DNA from: Heyndrickxia sp050281185
Lineage (GTDB): Bacteria; Bacillota; Bacilli; Bacillales; Bacillaceae_C
Direction: 5' to 3'
Length of the DNA: 64,000 bases
NCBI RefSeq assembly: GCF_050281185.1
Contig: NZ_JBNNWS010000018.1
Coordinates: 1-64,000 of the forward strand
In this document: positions 43,190 to 52,172 of the stretch, piece by piece
Layout: the number at the start of each line of letters is the position of its first letter
How positions within the stretch are numbered: position 1 is the first letter of the stretch
Program-made: the position numbers and the translations under genes
The notes under the pieces: generated by a model
What the model saw: the letters and a program-made list of their open reading frames with translations, nothing else
Database searches by the model: none
What the model was told of the DNA's origin: nothing

Positions 43190-43346
43190 GTTACTTCCTC
43201 CCTTAGGTTAGCCCTCAATTGGTATGTAAATCTTCATTTTCATTTCATTCGGAATTGCTGAATTTAAGACATCCGTTATTCCTTAATTGTACTGAAAACA
43301 TTCCTAAACAATCTGGCCCTATAGCTGAATGATAAAATGTCGTCAA

Positions 43347-44012
43347 TTATTCAACTTTACTTCCTATTAAAATATCTTTTATCTCGTCAACACTATGGAC
43401 AATATGTGTAGGATTAGAATCACTTATTTCTTTTAATGAACCATATCCATATGTTACTCCAATAGAGTCGATCCCTGCATTATTTGCACCAATAATATCG
43501 TGTTTTCTGTCACCAATCATTATAAAATCATCTAGCTTTTGCTCATTGTACTTATCAATTATGTATTGAATAATTTCTGTTTTAGATGTTCTTGTTCCGT
43601 CAAGATTACTCCCGACAACAAGTTCGAAATACTGGTCAATTTTAAAATACTTTAATATTTGTTCAGAAAACACAGTAGGCTTTGAAGTTGCAACAACTAA
43701 AATATAATCTTGTTCTTTTAATGATTTTAATAGTAAAGGAATATCAGAATATAACTCATTTTCAAACATACCTTTATTCTTAAACCTTTCCCTATAATAA
43801 TCAATTGCCCTTTGTGTATTTTCCTCATCAAAATCATAATATTCAGCAAATGAAACTTGAAGTGGTGGACCGATAAAACATTCAAGTTTATCGATATTAG
43901 GCTCGTCAATGTCCATTTTTTGTAGCGCATATTGAACAGATTTAGTTATACCCATTTTGGGGTCTGAAAGAGTTCCATCTAAATCAAATAAAATTATTTT
44001 ATATTTGTCCAT
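43347..44012 (-). CDS. HAD-superfamily hydrolase, phosphoglycolate phosphatase-like
   Basis: This is a 221-residue HAD protein. Motif I is IILFDLDGTLSDPKMGITKS (nucleophile and acid Asp near residues 10 and 12), motif II is VVATSKPTVF, motif III is the Lys in TSKTEIIQYI and motif IV is FIMIGDRKHDIIGANNAGID. A C1-type helical cap lies between. GAAAGGAATC precedes the ATG. Small phosphorylated substrates such as phosphoglycolate or pyrophosphate are possible. Confidence 0.87.
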   Translation of the reverse strand: MDKYKIILFDLDGTLSDPKMGITKSVQYALQKMDIDEPNIDKLECFIGPPLQVSFAEYYDFDEENTQRAIDYYRERFKNKGMFENELYSDIPLLLKSLKEQDYILVVATSKPTVFSEQILKYFKIDQYFELVVGSNLDGTRTSKTEIIQYIIDKYNEQKLDDFIMIGDRKHDIIGANNAGIDSIGVTYGYGSLKEISDSNPTHIVHSVDEIKDILIGSKVE

Positions 44013-44172
44013 ATTAAGATTCCTTTCTGCATCAAATGCCCTCCTTATTTTACCATAGAAAATTCAAAATAATTTTAAATTTTTATTAACTACCAGTTTT
44101 TCTCTATTAAATGGCCCGGCTGCGGAATAAAAGACATTCAACAAAAAAAATCAAATAGAAGTGGGAAATCGA

Positions 44173-44281
44173 GAGAACTTAAACTTCCTCATAAGTTTTT
44201 CCAAATTGGGTTTACAATTGTTCCTTAATAACTTTATTTTCATTCTTTAAATCCTTGATGATGAGTATTCTAATTGGTCCA
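44173..44281 (-). pseudogene. Possible remnant of a DUF6262/TnpC-like transposition gene
   Basis: The minus strand reads IRILIIKDLKNENKVIKEQL-stop-TQFGKTYEEV-stop. The LKxENKxxKEQLxTxxGKxYEE pattern resembles the C-terminus of DUF6262 proteins found with Tn554-type integrases. It is short and contains an in-frame stop, so the call is tentative. Confidence 0.35.
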
Positions 44282-44286
44282 GAACA

Positions 44287-44342
44287 AAGTGCCTGATCCC
44301 CACCATACTTAAGTGTTAACTTGGTGGGGGTCAGGGGCACTT
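44287..44342. repeat. Strong stem-loop with AAGTGCC/GGCACTT ends
   Basis: AAGTGCCTGATCCCCACCA pairs with TGGTGGGGGTCAGGGGCACT around a 16-base loop. Similar GTGCCTGACCCC hairpins are scattered in Bacillus genomes as far as I recall. It might act as a terminator or be a REP-like element. Confidence 0.5.
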
Positions 44343-44574
44343 AAATTTATAAAATGTGTTATTTGAGGGGCTGGCAAGCCTATATTTTTATGCAGTTAAG
44401 TTCTGTACAAACTTCTTGCAAAGCTCTGTTCTTTTATTTTTACAATAACATCCAATATTTTAGTATTTTAATATTAATAGAAATACACCAACCCCACTCT
44501 TTCCAAAAAAATAAAACCATCTTTCTATGTATAATTACCCGAAAGATAGGCTTTTTAATTAGAGGTTATTTCTG

Positions 44575-44712
44575 CTATTGGTTTTTTATAGGAGTAACTA
44601 TAGCAAATAAACTTTCTGTTGGATCAGATACATTTAATTCAATGATCTTATATCCATTTTCCCCCTCTTTGCACTCGTTTTTTCTTGATGTTTTTAACTG
44701 AATGTCTTCCAT
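44575..44712 (-). CDS. Possible 45-residue small protein
   Basis: ATG 44712 follows AAGAGGTAAG. The frame encodes MEDIQLKTSRKNECKEGENG followed by YKIIELNVSDPTESLFAIVT and PIKNQ before TAG. Composition is protein-like and acidic, but no family was recognised. It could also be the start or remnant of a larger gene. The remainder of 44343-45028 holds no other supported gene. Confidence 0.4.
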   Translation of the reverse strand: MEDIQLKTSRKNECKEGENGYKIIELNVSDPTESLFAIVTPIKNQ

Positions 44713-45046
44713 TTTCTTCTTACCTCTTCCATATAAAATTTCTCACAGTAGACAGTATATGTTTGTTTTTAAAATATGTTCTTAAATTTTTTTATTTTTT
44801 TTGTTTGTAAAAAAGTGCCCAATACTTATGTATAATTTCAAATTATGCTGCTTCAGCTCATTTTAATATTTACCGATAAATGAAATCCGGTTATAATGAA
44901 AATTATGCAATTTCGGATACCGAAATGAATTAAAAATGGAATTTCCGGTTAGTTTGTAACAATATAAGCTTAATGTCCTATGGGGTGTTGTTGCTGAATT
45001 AACTGAAGGAACATAAATACTATTTTAATTGAAAGGCGAGGAAAAA

Positions 45047-46282
45047 TTGAATACACCTAGTGGAAAACAACGAATACAACTTGCTTTACTTTTAGGGTCA
45101 CTTGGACTTTTAGGACCTTTTACAATAGACACATACTTACCGTCCTTTCCTACTATTGTAAAAGATTTTCATACTACGGCTTCGCTCGTACAAATTAGTT
45201 TAACTGCGTGTTTATTAGGACTGGGATTAGGACAATTGTTTATTGGTCCATTGAGTGATGTAAAAGGTCGTAGAAAACCGTTGCTATTTTTTCTTTGTTT
45301 ATACTTATTAGCTTCTTTAACCTGCTCGTTTGCACCCAATATTTATTTCCTTATTGTCGCTCGTTTTGTCCAGGGCTTTTCTGCAGCAGGTGGTCTTGTG
45401 GTCTCTAGAGCTGTCGTAAGAGACTTGTTTAGTGGAAAGGAACTGACAAAGTTTTTTACGTTAATGGTGTTAGTGGGAAACCTCGGTCCAATCGTTGCAC
45501 CGGTTGCTGGAGGAGTCATCCTATCTTTTACTAGGTGGAATGGGGTTTTTATTGCTTTGGCTTGTATTGGCGCCGTATTAATCTTCACGGTTTCATTGAA
45601 ACTAAAAGAAACGTTGCCAGTGGAAAAACGTGTACCAAGTAACTTGCCACAGCTTCTGAGCAATTTTGGCTCCTTATTCAAAGATCGAGAATTCATGGGA
45701 TACGCATTTACTCAAGGATTTACTACTGCTGGAATTTTCGCCTATGTATCAGGTATTCCTTTTGTCTATCAGAATATATACCATGTCACGCCTCAACAGT
45801 TCAGTTTATTATTTGGCGTGAATGGTTTAGGATTAATAATTGGAAGTCAGTCGGTTGGGCGCTTGACAGACAGGATATCGGAGCGAACATTTTTAAAGAT
45901 AGGATTAGGAATCTCTAACTTAGCGGCTGTATGTTTACTTATCGCTCTTCTTCTAAAAGCACCGCTTGTCGCCGTTGCCATCCCGGTCTTCTTTTTTGTG
46001 TTATCGATCAGTATTATTGGTACGACCTCTTTTACATTAGCTATTGAGTCTCAAGGACATATTGCAGGCAGTGCCTCCGCATTATTAGGCTTATTGCCAT
46101 TTTTACTTGGATCCTTAACAGCCCCACTTGTCGGAATAGCTGGATCATATACAGGCATTCCAATGGGCGTCACCATCTTTTGTGCTAGTTTTCTGGCTTT
46201 CTTATCCTATTTTATTTTGGTTCGGAAAGGTTCGCTTAGGATACAGGGTTCGAATTCTGCGGAACAGGTTTCTAAGATATAG
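45047..46282 (+). CDS. Bcr/CflA-family MFS multidrug efflux transporter
   Basis: This is a 411-residue 12-helix major facilitator. The start LGSLGLLGPFTIDTYLPSFP is the classic Bcr/CflA signature (DxYLPxxP). GQLFIGPLSDVKGRRKPLLF is the conserved loop 2-3 motif, and ARFVQGFSAAGGLVVSRAVV with RDLFSG is motif C-like. I chose TTG 45047 (MNTPSGKQRIQ) with AAAGGCGAGG upstream; an earlier TTG at 45029 lies before that site. It exports drugs by proton antiport; substrates unknown. Confidence 0.9.
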   Translation: MNTPSGKQRIQLALLLGSLGLLGPFTIDTYLPSFPTIVKDFHTTASLVQISLTACLLGLGLGQLFIGPLSDVKGRRKPLLFFLCLYLLASLTCSFAPNIYFLIVARFVQGFSAAGGLVVSRAVVRDLFSGKELTKFFTLMVLVGNLGPIVAPVAGGVILSFTRWNGVFIALACIGAVLIFTVSLKLKETLPVEKRVPSNLPQLLSNFGSLFKDREFMGYAFTQGFTTAGIFAYVSGIPFVYQNIYHVTPQQFSLLFGVNGLGLIIGSQSVGRLTDRISERTFLKIGLGISNLAAVCLLIALLLKAPLVAVAIPVFFFVLSISIIGTTSFTLAIESQGHIAGSASALLGLLPFLLGSLTAPLVGIAGSYTGIPMGVTIFCASFLAFLSYFILVRKGSLRIQGSNSAEQVSKI

Positions 46283-46345
46283 TTTAGGTTTACGGATGTT
46301 TCTTTTATCAAACGAACAAATTCATTTATATCGCATTTTAAACAT

Positions 46346-46375
46346 GACCCAAGTGAAGAGATAATCACTTGGGTC
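46346..46375 (+). terminator. Terminator after the efflux gene
   Basis: GACCCAAGTGA (46346-46356) pairs with TCACTTGGGTC (46365-46375), followed by TTATTGTCC. Confidence 0.65.
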
Positions 46376-46607
46376 TTATTGTCCTACCCATTGTAGTTAT
46401 CTATGAATTTTTTCAGAGATAGATCTTTGGTATGTTCCATCAATTTGCAGTTGATCTAATTTCTATACCTTACTTTGTATTTACAAATGTAATATAAGTA
46501 TAATATTGCATAAGAGAAATCTCCTGATTTAAATTGTTTTTACCGTTACGAAGCCCAAGTCTAAAGAAAATCAGATGGTTAATCATGACTTATTCATTGG
46601 AGGAAAT

Positions 46608-47003
46608 ATGAAAAAAACTGTCAAAGTTGTTGCAGCAATAATTGAAAACGACAAAAATGAGATTCTTTGCGCACTTCGCTCACCAAAAATGGCAAATCCT
46701 AATAGGTGGGAATTTCCAGGTGGTAAAGTTGAGAAAGATGAAGATATTTTTTCTGCTTTGGTTAGAGAAGTTGATGAAGAATTGACCTGTAAAATTGAAA
46801 CTTATGAAATACATAATGACATCATTCACGAATATGAATCTTTTTTTATTAACTTGATTGCTATTAAATGCAAGATTGTAGAAGGAACTTCAAAACCAAA
46901 GGAACACTCTTCACTAATTTGGCTAAAAAGAGAAAATCTTGATTCTTTGAAATGGGCTCCAGCAGATATCCCAGCGGTTGAACTATTAATAAAAGAAATT
47001 TAG
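46608..47003 (+). CDS. Nudix hydrolase, MutT/CTP pyrophosphohydrolase-like
   Basis: This is a 131-residue (deoxy)nucleoside triphosphate pyrophosphohydrolase. The sequence KVVAAIIENDKNEILCALRS, NRWEFPGGKVEKDEDIFSAL and VREVDEELTCKIE carries the full Nudix box, with WEFPGGK typical of 8-oxo-dGTP or CTP-cleaving MutT homologues. I chose ATG 46608 (MKKTVKVVAA) because TTGGAGGAA lies directly upstream. TTGTAT with TATAAT 18 bases later (near 46473-46502) is a candidate promoter. Confidence 0.87.
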   Translation: MKKTVKVVAAIIENDKNEILCALRSPKMANPNRWEFPGGKVEKDEDIFSALVREVDEELTCKIETYEIHNDIIHEYESFFINLIAIKCKIVEGTSKPKEHSSLIWLKRENLDSLKWAPADIPAVELLIKEI

Positions 47004-47137
47004 TTTGTCAATATTACCTCTAAATCGTATCTTTAATAATTCACGGAAGGCTTTCGTTGTTTTTATGATTAATAACTAAATGAGTCGTTTCCTTTCATTT
47101 TAAGAACGCGTATATTATAATAAAAATAAGAATACAC

Positions 47138-47173
47138 TAAAAAAGAACGCCAATGCTCGAACATCGGCGTTCT
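47138..47173 (-). terminator. Strong terminator of the toxin mRNA
   Basis: On the minus strand AGAACGCC (47173-47166) pairs with GGCGTTCT (47151-47144), followed by TTTTTAGTG. Confidence 0.8.
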
Positions 47174-47250
47174 AGTAGCTACTCCGCAAGAAGTGCGGTG
47201 GCAAAAATGCAAAGGAGTAACCCTTCACCCAATTGCCGAATCAGGGAGGG
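47174..47250. ncRNA. Structured toxin 3' UTR and presumed antisense antitoxin RNA locus
   Basis: The stretch between toxin stop and terminator contains two further stems: AGTAACCCT/AGGGTTACT (47216-47255, overlapping the stop) and CCGC/GCGG with an ACTTCTT-type loop (near 47184-47198). Type I toxin loci of this family carry an antisense antitoxin RNA overlapping this region. On the plus strand TATAAT near 47115 could start such an RNA. The antitoxin is inference; no transcript boundary is shown. Confidence 0.4.
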
Positions 47251-47325
47251 TTACTTCTCTTTTATCATCATAACAATCAAAGTAGCAAAACTGATCATCA
47301 AAATCAGTGCCTCAAAGATTGTCAT
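47251..47325 (-). CDS. Type I toxin, putative holin-like (24 residues)
   Basis: ATG 47325 follows a perfect AAAGGAGGTG site. The peptide is MTIFEALILMISFATLIVMM plus IKEK: a single membrane helix with the MTxxEALxLMIxFA signature of the putative holin-like toxin family (PF16935). Such peptides damage the membrane when overexpressed and are held in check by an antisense RNA. The promoter upstream carries a perfect DinR/LexA box (47439-47452). The gene has its own 3' terminator and lies just downstream of the DUF3427 gene. Confidence 0.8.
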   Translation of the reverse strand: MTIFEALILMISFATLIVMMIKEK

Positions 47326-47417
47326 CAGCAGCACCTCCTTTCCTTACTGTGACATGATCACAAGGCAAGAAACGAGAAACAGGTGCCAACGCCCTCCCTA
47401 CTTATGTAGCTATACAT

Positions 47418-47452
47418 ATAATACCATAAATTTCACCAGAAACATATGTTCG
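47418..47452 (-). promoter_or_regulatory. Toxin promoter with LexA (DinR) box
   Basis: On the minus strand CGAACATATGTTTC (47452-47439) fits the B. subtilis DinR consensus CGAACRNRYGTTYC at every position. It is followed 15 bases later by the -10 box TATTAT (47423-47418), so the box covers the -35 region. The implied leader before the toxin ATG is about 85 bases. Confidence 0.65.
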
Positions 47453-47462
47453 TCATATTCTT

Positions 47463-50400
47463 TCACAGTATATTTTTATTTGCCCTTGGCAATAAATACG
47501 AAGGCATTTCCTCTCTCAACTTCCATATAAAACTCATCGGCTTATTCCCAGAATGTTTCACGTAATCAGCTGTTCCAAGAAACACAAATGGCGAGGTATA
47601 GCCATTCTCCTTCTTATATTCTCTTACAAATAATGCGATTTGTTGTTCTCTTTGGCGATGTTGAATATATCGTTTAGCTGTTTCACTAGTTTCAGATACT
47701 CTACTCTGCGTTTGCCAATGAAATAACCGTTCATTTATCGCATAATCATCATATAAGGTTGATGGAGAAAAATCTTTGTCTGATTTATTCAACGTAATAA
47801 AGAATATATCGACATTTTTATCCTCAAAATGCTTTACTCCTTCACGAAAAGAAGGTGATTTTTCCTCGTTATAATAATCAAATGCAGCCATTATTTGCGA
47901 GGTTGTATACTTACAATGTACTTGTAATGGACATGAAAATGAAAAATCATTTTCGATTTCCATCGTTTCAATAGACTGATATAAATATTCAAAAATCGCA
48001 ATAATTTCTACTTTAAACTCAGGAACAGAAATAATATTTTGAATCCCTTCTTCAATAGAAGCTAGCCCCTCTTTTTCCGGATATGACTTATAAAAAGTAT
48101 AAAATAACATGGATAGCATTAATGTTTCTTTATCATCGCTAATCTTCTTTTCTTTCAGATAGGTAAGTATAAAACGAATGAATGTTGGAGAATTTAGGTG
48201 AAATAACGATGGAAGCCGGCTAGTAATAAATTTTTCATTGTTACATTCAAATTCCTTACTAACCCCTGCCTCTACCATCATTCTACTGAAACTTCGATTA
48301 CCGTTTTTTCCATAAAAATCATATAATGATAGATGGTAATGATGAAGAAAATTCGATAAGGTTAAAGCTTTACCAGTATCCTCCGTAAAATACTTCATCT
48401 TCGCTATAAGATTAACTTTTGAATTCGCACTGCTTTTAATATTGCGCAAGATATAATTCTTAGCAAGCTTTTCCAGTTGGATAAAACACCCTTTTGGTAA
48501 ATTGAAAAAACTGTTTTCGACATAATACTGTACGGAGTGTTTTGTTTTCTCTATTAATGCTTTAAATTTCTCCTCAAAATTATAATTTTTATGTGCTTGT
48601 CCAACAAAATCCAGTACGGTTAAACATTCCTTCCCTTCGTGTAGTCGTAGACCTCGCCCAAGCTGCTGCAGAAAGACAGTTAAACTCTCCGATGGTCTAA
48701 GGAAAAGAATCGTATTTACTTCCGGTATGTCAATTCCTTCATTGTAAAGATCCACAACAAAAATGAATTTAATCTCACCCATCACAAGCTGATCCTGAAC
48801 ATCCTCTCTCAGCTTTGAATTCACATTTCCATATAATGCAACTGATGGTATACCAGATTCATTAAAAAATTCAGCCATATACTTGGCATGTTCGATTGAA
48901 ACACAGAACCCAAGTCCTTTTACTTGATCAATATCTGTCACATATTTATGGACACTCTTGACAATATTATTGCTTCTTAATGTGTTAGAAGTATAGACAT
49001 TTTCTAGTTCTCTAATTTCATATCCCCTTCTACTCCACTTTAGCTTGGATAAGTCAACTACATCACTAATGCAAAAATATTGAAACGGACTCAATAATTT
49101 TTGATTAATGGCTTCTGTTAATCTCATTTCAGCAGCAATCGTTTCATCAAAATAAGATAAAATATTTTTACCGTCCATGCGTTCAGGGGTTGCGGTAAGG
49201 CCCAACAATATTTGAGGTTGATAGTGATCCAATAACTTTTGATACGAATCCGCTGCTGCATGGTGAAACTCATCAATAATGATAAAATCATAAAAATCAC
49301 TTGTTGTATGTTCATACAATCTTTTGCTATTAAAGCTTTGAATACTAACAAATAAATGCTCCAAAGAATTCGGTTCATGATTCCCTACTAACAAATCACC
49401 AAAATTGAAGTCTTTTAAAATAGCACGAAAAGTATCTAAGCTTTGCTTTAAAATTTCTTCGCGATGGGCAACAAATAATAGCCGTGATTGATGTCGATAA
49501 TCTCGTTTATATCGACGATAATCAAATGCTGCAATAACCGTTTTACCGACACCAGTTGCTGCAACCAATAAGTTTTTCGTTCTACCGTAAATATCCCGCT
49601 CCACTTGTAATTTCTCTAAAATTTCTTTTTGATAAAAATAAGGCTGGATATCAAAGGTAAAGTGGATAATGTTTTCATTTTGAAGCTTTGATTTTGATAA
49701 AGCTGTTTTTAACATTTGATGGTCTTCTTTATTAGAAGGATCATAGGTTTTAAACTCACGATCGTTCCAATAGCTTTCAAAAGTAGCTTCAAACTTTTTG
49801 ATAATATCGAACGAATCTTTCTCTGTTACTTTCAAATTCCATTCCAAGCCGGATGTTAAAGCTGGATTGGACAGATTAGAGGATCCTATGTAAGCAGTGC
49901 TAAAACCGGTCTCTCTTTTAAAGAGATATGCTTTGGCATGAAGGCGAGTTCTTTCAACGTCATAGGATATCTTCACCTCGGTATTTGGGAGATTACTAAG
50001 TTCTTGAATAGCTTTAAAATCGGTTGCCTCCATATAAGAAGTCGTAATTACCCTTAATTTTCCACCCTTATCTGTAAAGGAAATTAGCTCCTCAATAATA
50101 CATCTTAAGCCGCTCCACTTAATAAAAGAAATAAGCATTTCAATTGAATCCGAACTTCCAATCTCCTTCTTCAATTCACCAAGCATATTAGGTTCATAAT
50201 TAGACCCTGTAAATAGAGAACTTTGGGATATAGGCGTAACAGGTCTAATCACAGGCGTTTTTTGAAAACTTGAGGTCGTATTGATTCGTGAGTAAAGGGA
50301 AGTCAAAACTTCTGCCTCTTCGGATATTTTTAAAGCATCAAATTCCTGATCGCCAAGAGTTTCACTTAAAATGGTGATAATTTCGTTACAGAGATTAATT

Positions 50401-50615
50401 TGATTGATCAATGCAACCTTATCATCATTTTCACTATCCCTTACAAACTTCAAAGCTCTCCTTGTAACATGGGAAATATAACTAGAAAGCATTTTCCTAG
50501 CTTCCTCTACATCCAACGTTTCCTTTCCAATTTCGAAAGATTCATTATGTAGTTGTTCAAGTTCTGTTTTTAATTTTTGAGTGATGATTTCTTCGTATAT
50601 GCCTTGTTTGAGCAC
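47463..50615 (-). CDS. PLD-nuclease/SF2-helicase/DUF3427 protein, putative defence or DNA-processing enzyme
   Basis: This is a 1050-residue protein. Residues 1-130 are a helical N-terminus. A phospholipase D-like nuclease domain spans about 135-290 (HAKAYLF at 226-232 and GSSNLS at 244-249). A superfamily 2 helicase core follows with Walker A AATGVGKT (352-359), Walker B DEFH (448-451), TATP (474-477) and motif VI QLGRGLR (651-657). The C-terminal about 350 residues form a DUF3427 region. GTG start after GAGGTGA. This architecture resembles restriction-like translocases and has been linked to phage defence. No methylase is adjacent, and prophage remnants border it. Function is inference. Confidence 0.85.
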   Translation of the reverse strand: MLKQGIYEEIITQKLKTELEQLHNESFEIGKETLDVEEARKMLSSYISHVTRRALKFVRDSENDDKVALINQINLCNEIITILSETLGDQEFDALKISEEAEVLTSLYSRINTTSSFQKTPVIRPVTPISQSSLFTGSNYEPNMLGELKKEIGSSDSIEMLISFIKWSGLRCIIEELISFTDKGGKLRVITTSYMEATDFKAIQELSNLPNTEVKISYDVERTRLHAKAYLFKRETGFSTAYIGSSNLSNPALTSGLEWNLKVTEKDSFDIIKKFEATFESYWNDREFKTYDPSNKEDHQMLKTALSKSKLQNENIIHFTFDIQPYFYQKEILEKLQVERDIYGRTKNLLVAATGVGKTVIAAFDYRRYKRDYRHQSRLLFVAHREEILKQSLDTFRAILKDFNFGDLLVGNHEPNSLEHLFVSIQSFNSKRLYEHTTSDFYDFIIIDEFHHAAADSYQKLLDHYQPQILLGLTATPERMDGKNILSYFDETIAAEMRLTEAINQKLLSPFQYFCISDVVDLSKLKWSRRGYEIRELENVYTSNTLRSNNIVKSVHKYVTDIDQVKGLGFCVSIEHAKYMAEFFNESGIPSVALYGNVNSKLREDVQDQLVMGEIKFIFVVDLYNEGIDIPEVNTILFLRPSESLTVFLQQLGRGLRLHEGKECLTVLDFVGQAHKNYNFEEKFKALIEKTKHSVQYYVENSFFNLPKGCFIQLEKLAKNYILRNIKSSANSKVNLIAKMKYFTEDTGKALTLSNFLHHYHLSLYDFYGKNGNRSFSRMMVEAGVSKEFECNNEKFITSRLPSLFHLNSPTFIRFILTYLKEKKISDDKETLMLSMLFYTFYKSYPEKEGLASIEEGIQNIISVPEFKVEIIAIFEYLYQSIETMEIENDFSFSCPLQVHCKYTTSQIMAAFDYYNEEKSPSFREGVKHFEDKNVDIFFITLNKSDKDFSPSTLYDDYAINERLFHWQTQSRVSETSETAKRYIQHRQREQQIALFVREYKKENGYTSPFVFLGTADYVKHSGNKPMSFIWKLREEMPSYLLPRANKNIL

Positions 50616-50763
50616 TTGGGGTCACCTCTTAAACTATGAGAGAATCATTTCATCTAACCATATTTTTTGTATATATTAAAAATAACAGAAAATATTGTAA
50701 AAGTTAAATAGATGTAATGAAGGCCGGTTTATCTTTTGGAATACCAAATAGCTAGAGCTATTC

Positions 50764-50976
50764 TTACCGGATTCCACCAAATGATTCGATGTCTGATAAG
50801 GTGGTGAAGGTATGCAAATCAATCCCCTTACCAGCCCGCTTTAATTCCACCATTCTTCTCATTAACTCTTTATGCCGAGTACTTTCAAGCTGATCGGGTT
50901 GAATAATGGTATCATGAACTAAATAACCCGCCTTCATTAAGCATCCTAGGTACGTTCTTTCCACAACACTATTCAT
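50764..50976 (-). pseudogene. Truncated DnaB-like replicative helicase, N-terminal domain only
   Basis: ATG 50976 starts MNSVVERTYLGCLMKAGYLV, followed by QPDQLESTRHKELMRRMVEL and DIESFGGI, the DnaB N-terminal all-helical domain of phage-type helicases. It stops at 50764 directly after GGIR, where the linker and RecA-like ATPase should begin. The start overlaps the end of the replisome organizer remnant by 8 bases. Confidence 0.7.
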
Positions 50977-51989
50977 CCTCACCTGCCGTTAGGTCGAGTT
51001 CAAATTCTCTCGGAATTGCTCTTCCAAAAGGAAGCGATTCGATTAACTGTCTATACTGTTTTTGTTTCTCATCATATGAAGCCACTTCTTATACGGTAAG
51101 TAAAGATTCATTTTCCCAGTTTTTCAGAATCCCCACGATATCATTCAGCTTTCGCTGGTTATTGGCACAAGCAATATTCATGGCTTTTAAAATCATTTTT
51201 TTCGGTTGTAAAAAAGAAGAATCATCTAACCAAGATAAAAGATGCAGTTTCGCATATGTGTTCGTTAAACCAAACCCATTAGTGTCCCAAAAGTGGATAA
51301 TTTCTTTCACATCCTCCATTTTTGGATGACTCTGTAACGGATACACTATGTCTGGATTATTCTCTATACTTAGATAGAAATCTATTTGTTATTTTTGTTT
51401 TTCTTTTTCTTTTTGTTTTTGTTTTTCTTTTTGCCCACGTGTCGTAAAACGAGACGATAACGTATCGTCAAATTCCTTACAAAGGTCTTTTTCATCCTCT
51501 TTTTTTATCCACCTGTCTTATAACGAGAAGGAAACAAATCGTTAAATTCTATACAGGGATCTTTTTCATCATACTCTTTTTCTTCCGTATCAATGAGCAT
51601 CCCTTTTTGTTGATAAAAAGCTTCATATAAACTGCGAATCTCTTGCTTATGTATGGATTCTGCAACATATTGTATAAGCGAGTGATCCTCTACCTCTTTC
51701 AATTCGGAAAAAATACAATCCATGACCGGTTTTCCGCCTTTTTGGAGGTTCTCTTTCCCCCAGTTCTTGATCGCAAGTTCCCTTGTTTCAGGATTGTAAC
51801 GAATCAACTGATGATGATCCTCGAAAAAGCCATTTCTTTCTTCGTAATTCGATAGATTCCAATTTGAGTAGTATTCGGATTCGTAAGCAGATAAAGGTAA
51901 AAATACTTATCCTCCGGGGTCATCTCCTCCAATACAATCGGATTCTTCCAAAAAACAGTACGTACCATTCTATATTTTGCCATCTTCAT
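50969..51989 (-). pseudogene. Broken phage replisome organizer (DnaD-like)
   Basis: Pieces in order: MVRTVFWKNPIVLEEMTPED and IGIYRITKKEMAF (N-terminal DnaD wHTH, from ATG 51989); a deletion with frameshift; FEDHHQLIRYNPETRELAIK (to a stop near 51505); a diverged tandem copy of about 70 bases (DEKDPCIEFNDLFPSRYKTG versus DEKDLCKEFDDTLSSRFTTR); a Lys/Gln-rich linker; the C-terminal DnaD domain EIIHFWDTNGFGLTNTYAKL; a nonsense TAA at 51091-51089; and an in-frame tail EVASYDEKQKQYRQLIESLP ending at 50969. At least one deletion/frameshift and several stops make it non-functional. Confidence 0.75.
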
Positions 51990-52172
51990 TCACTACCCTT
52001 TCTTCACATAAAATTAAATATGAGTGTCTTAATTAACATTTTGCAACATTTTCCCAATATGCGAAAACAGCCTTAACTTATATTTAATTAAAATTGAACA
52101 TGCTCGGTATTTGTCTTATTTTCATAAACTATATATGTGGGTATACACGAGCATTATAAAGGGGGAGATATG

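Noticed and set aside
44354..44701. Plus-strand 115-codon frame rich in Phe/Ile
   Set aside because: Composition is that of AT-rich non-coding DNA, there is no ribosome binding site, and a better small frame exists on the opposite strand.
47153..47530. Plus-strand 125-codon frame
   Set aside because: It runs antisense through the toxin terminator, toxin and its promoter, and lacks a protein-like pattern.
51390..51435. Possible CRISPR or microsatellite array
   Set aside because: The TTTTTCTTTTTG run is simple-sequence DNA encoding the Lys/Gln-rich linker of the broken replisome organizer; there are no repeat-spacer units.
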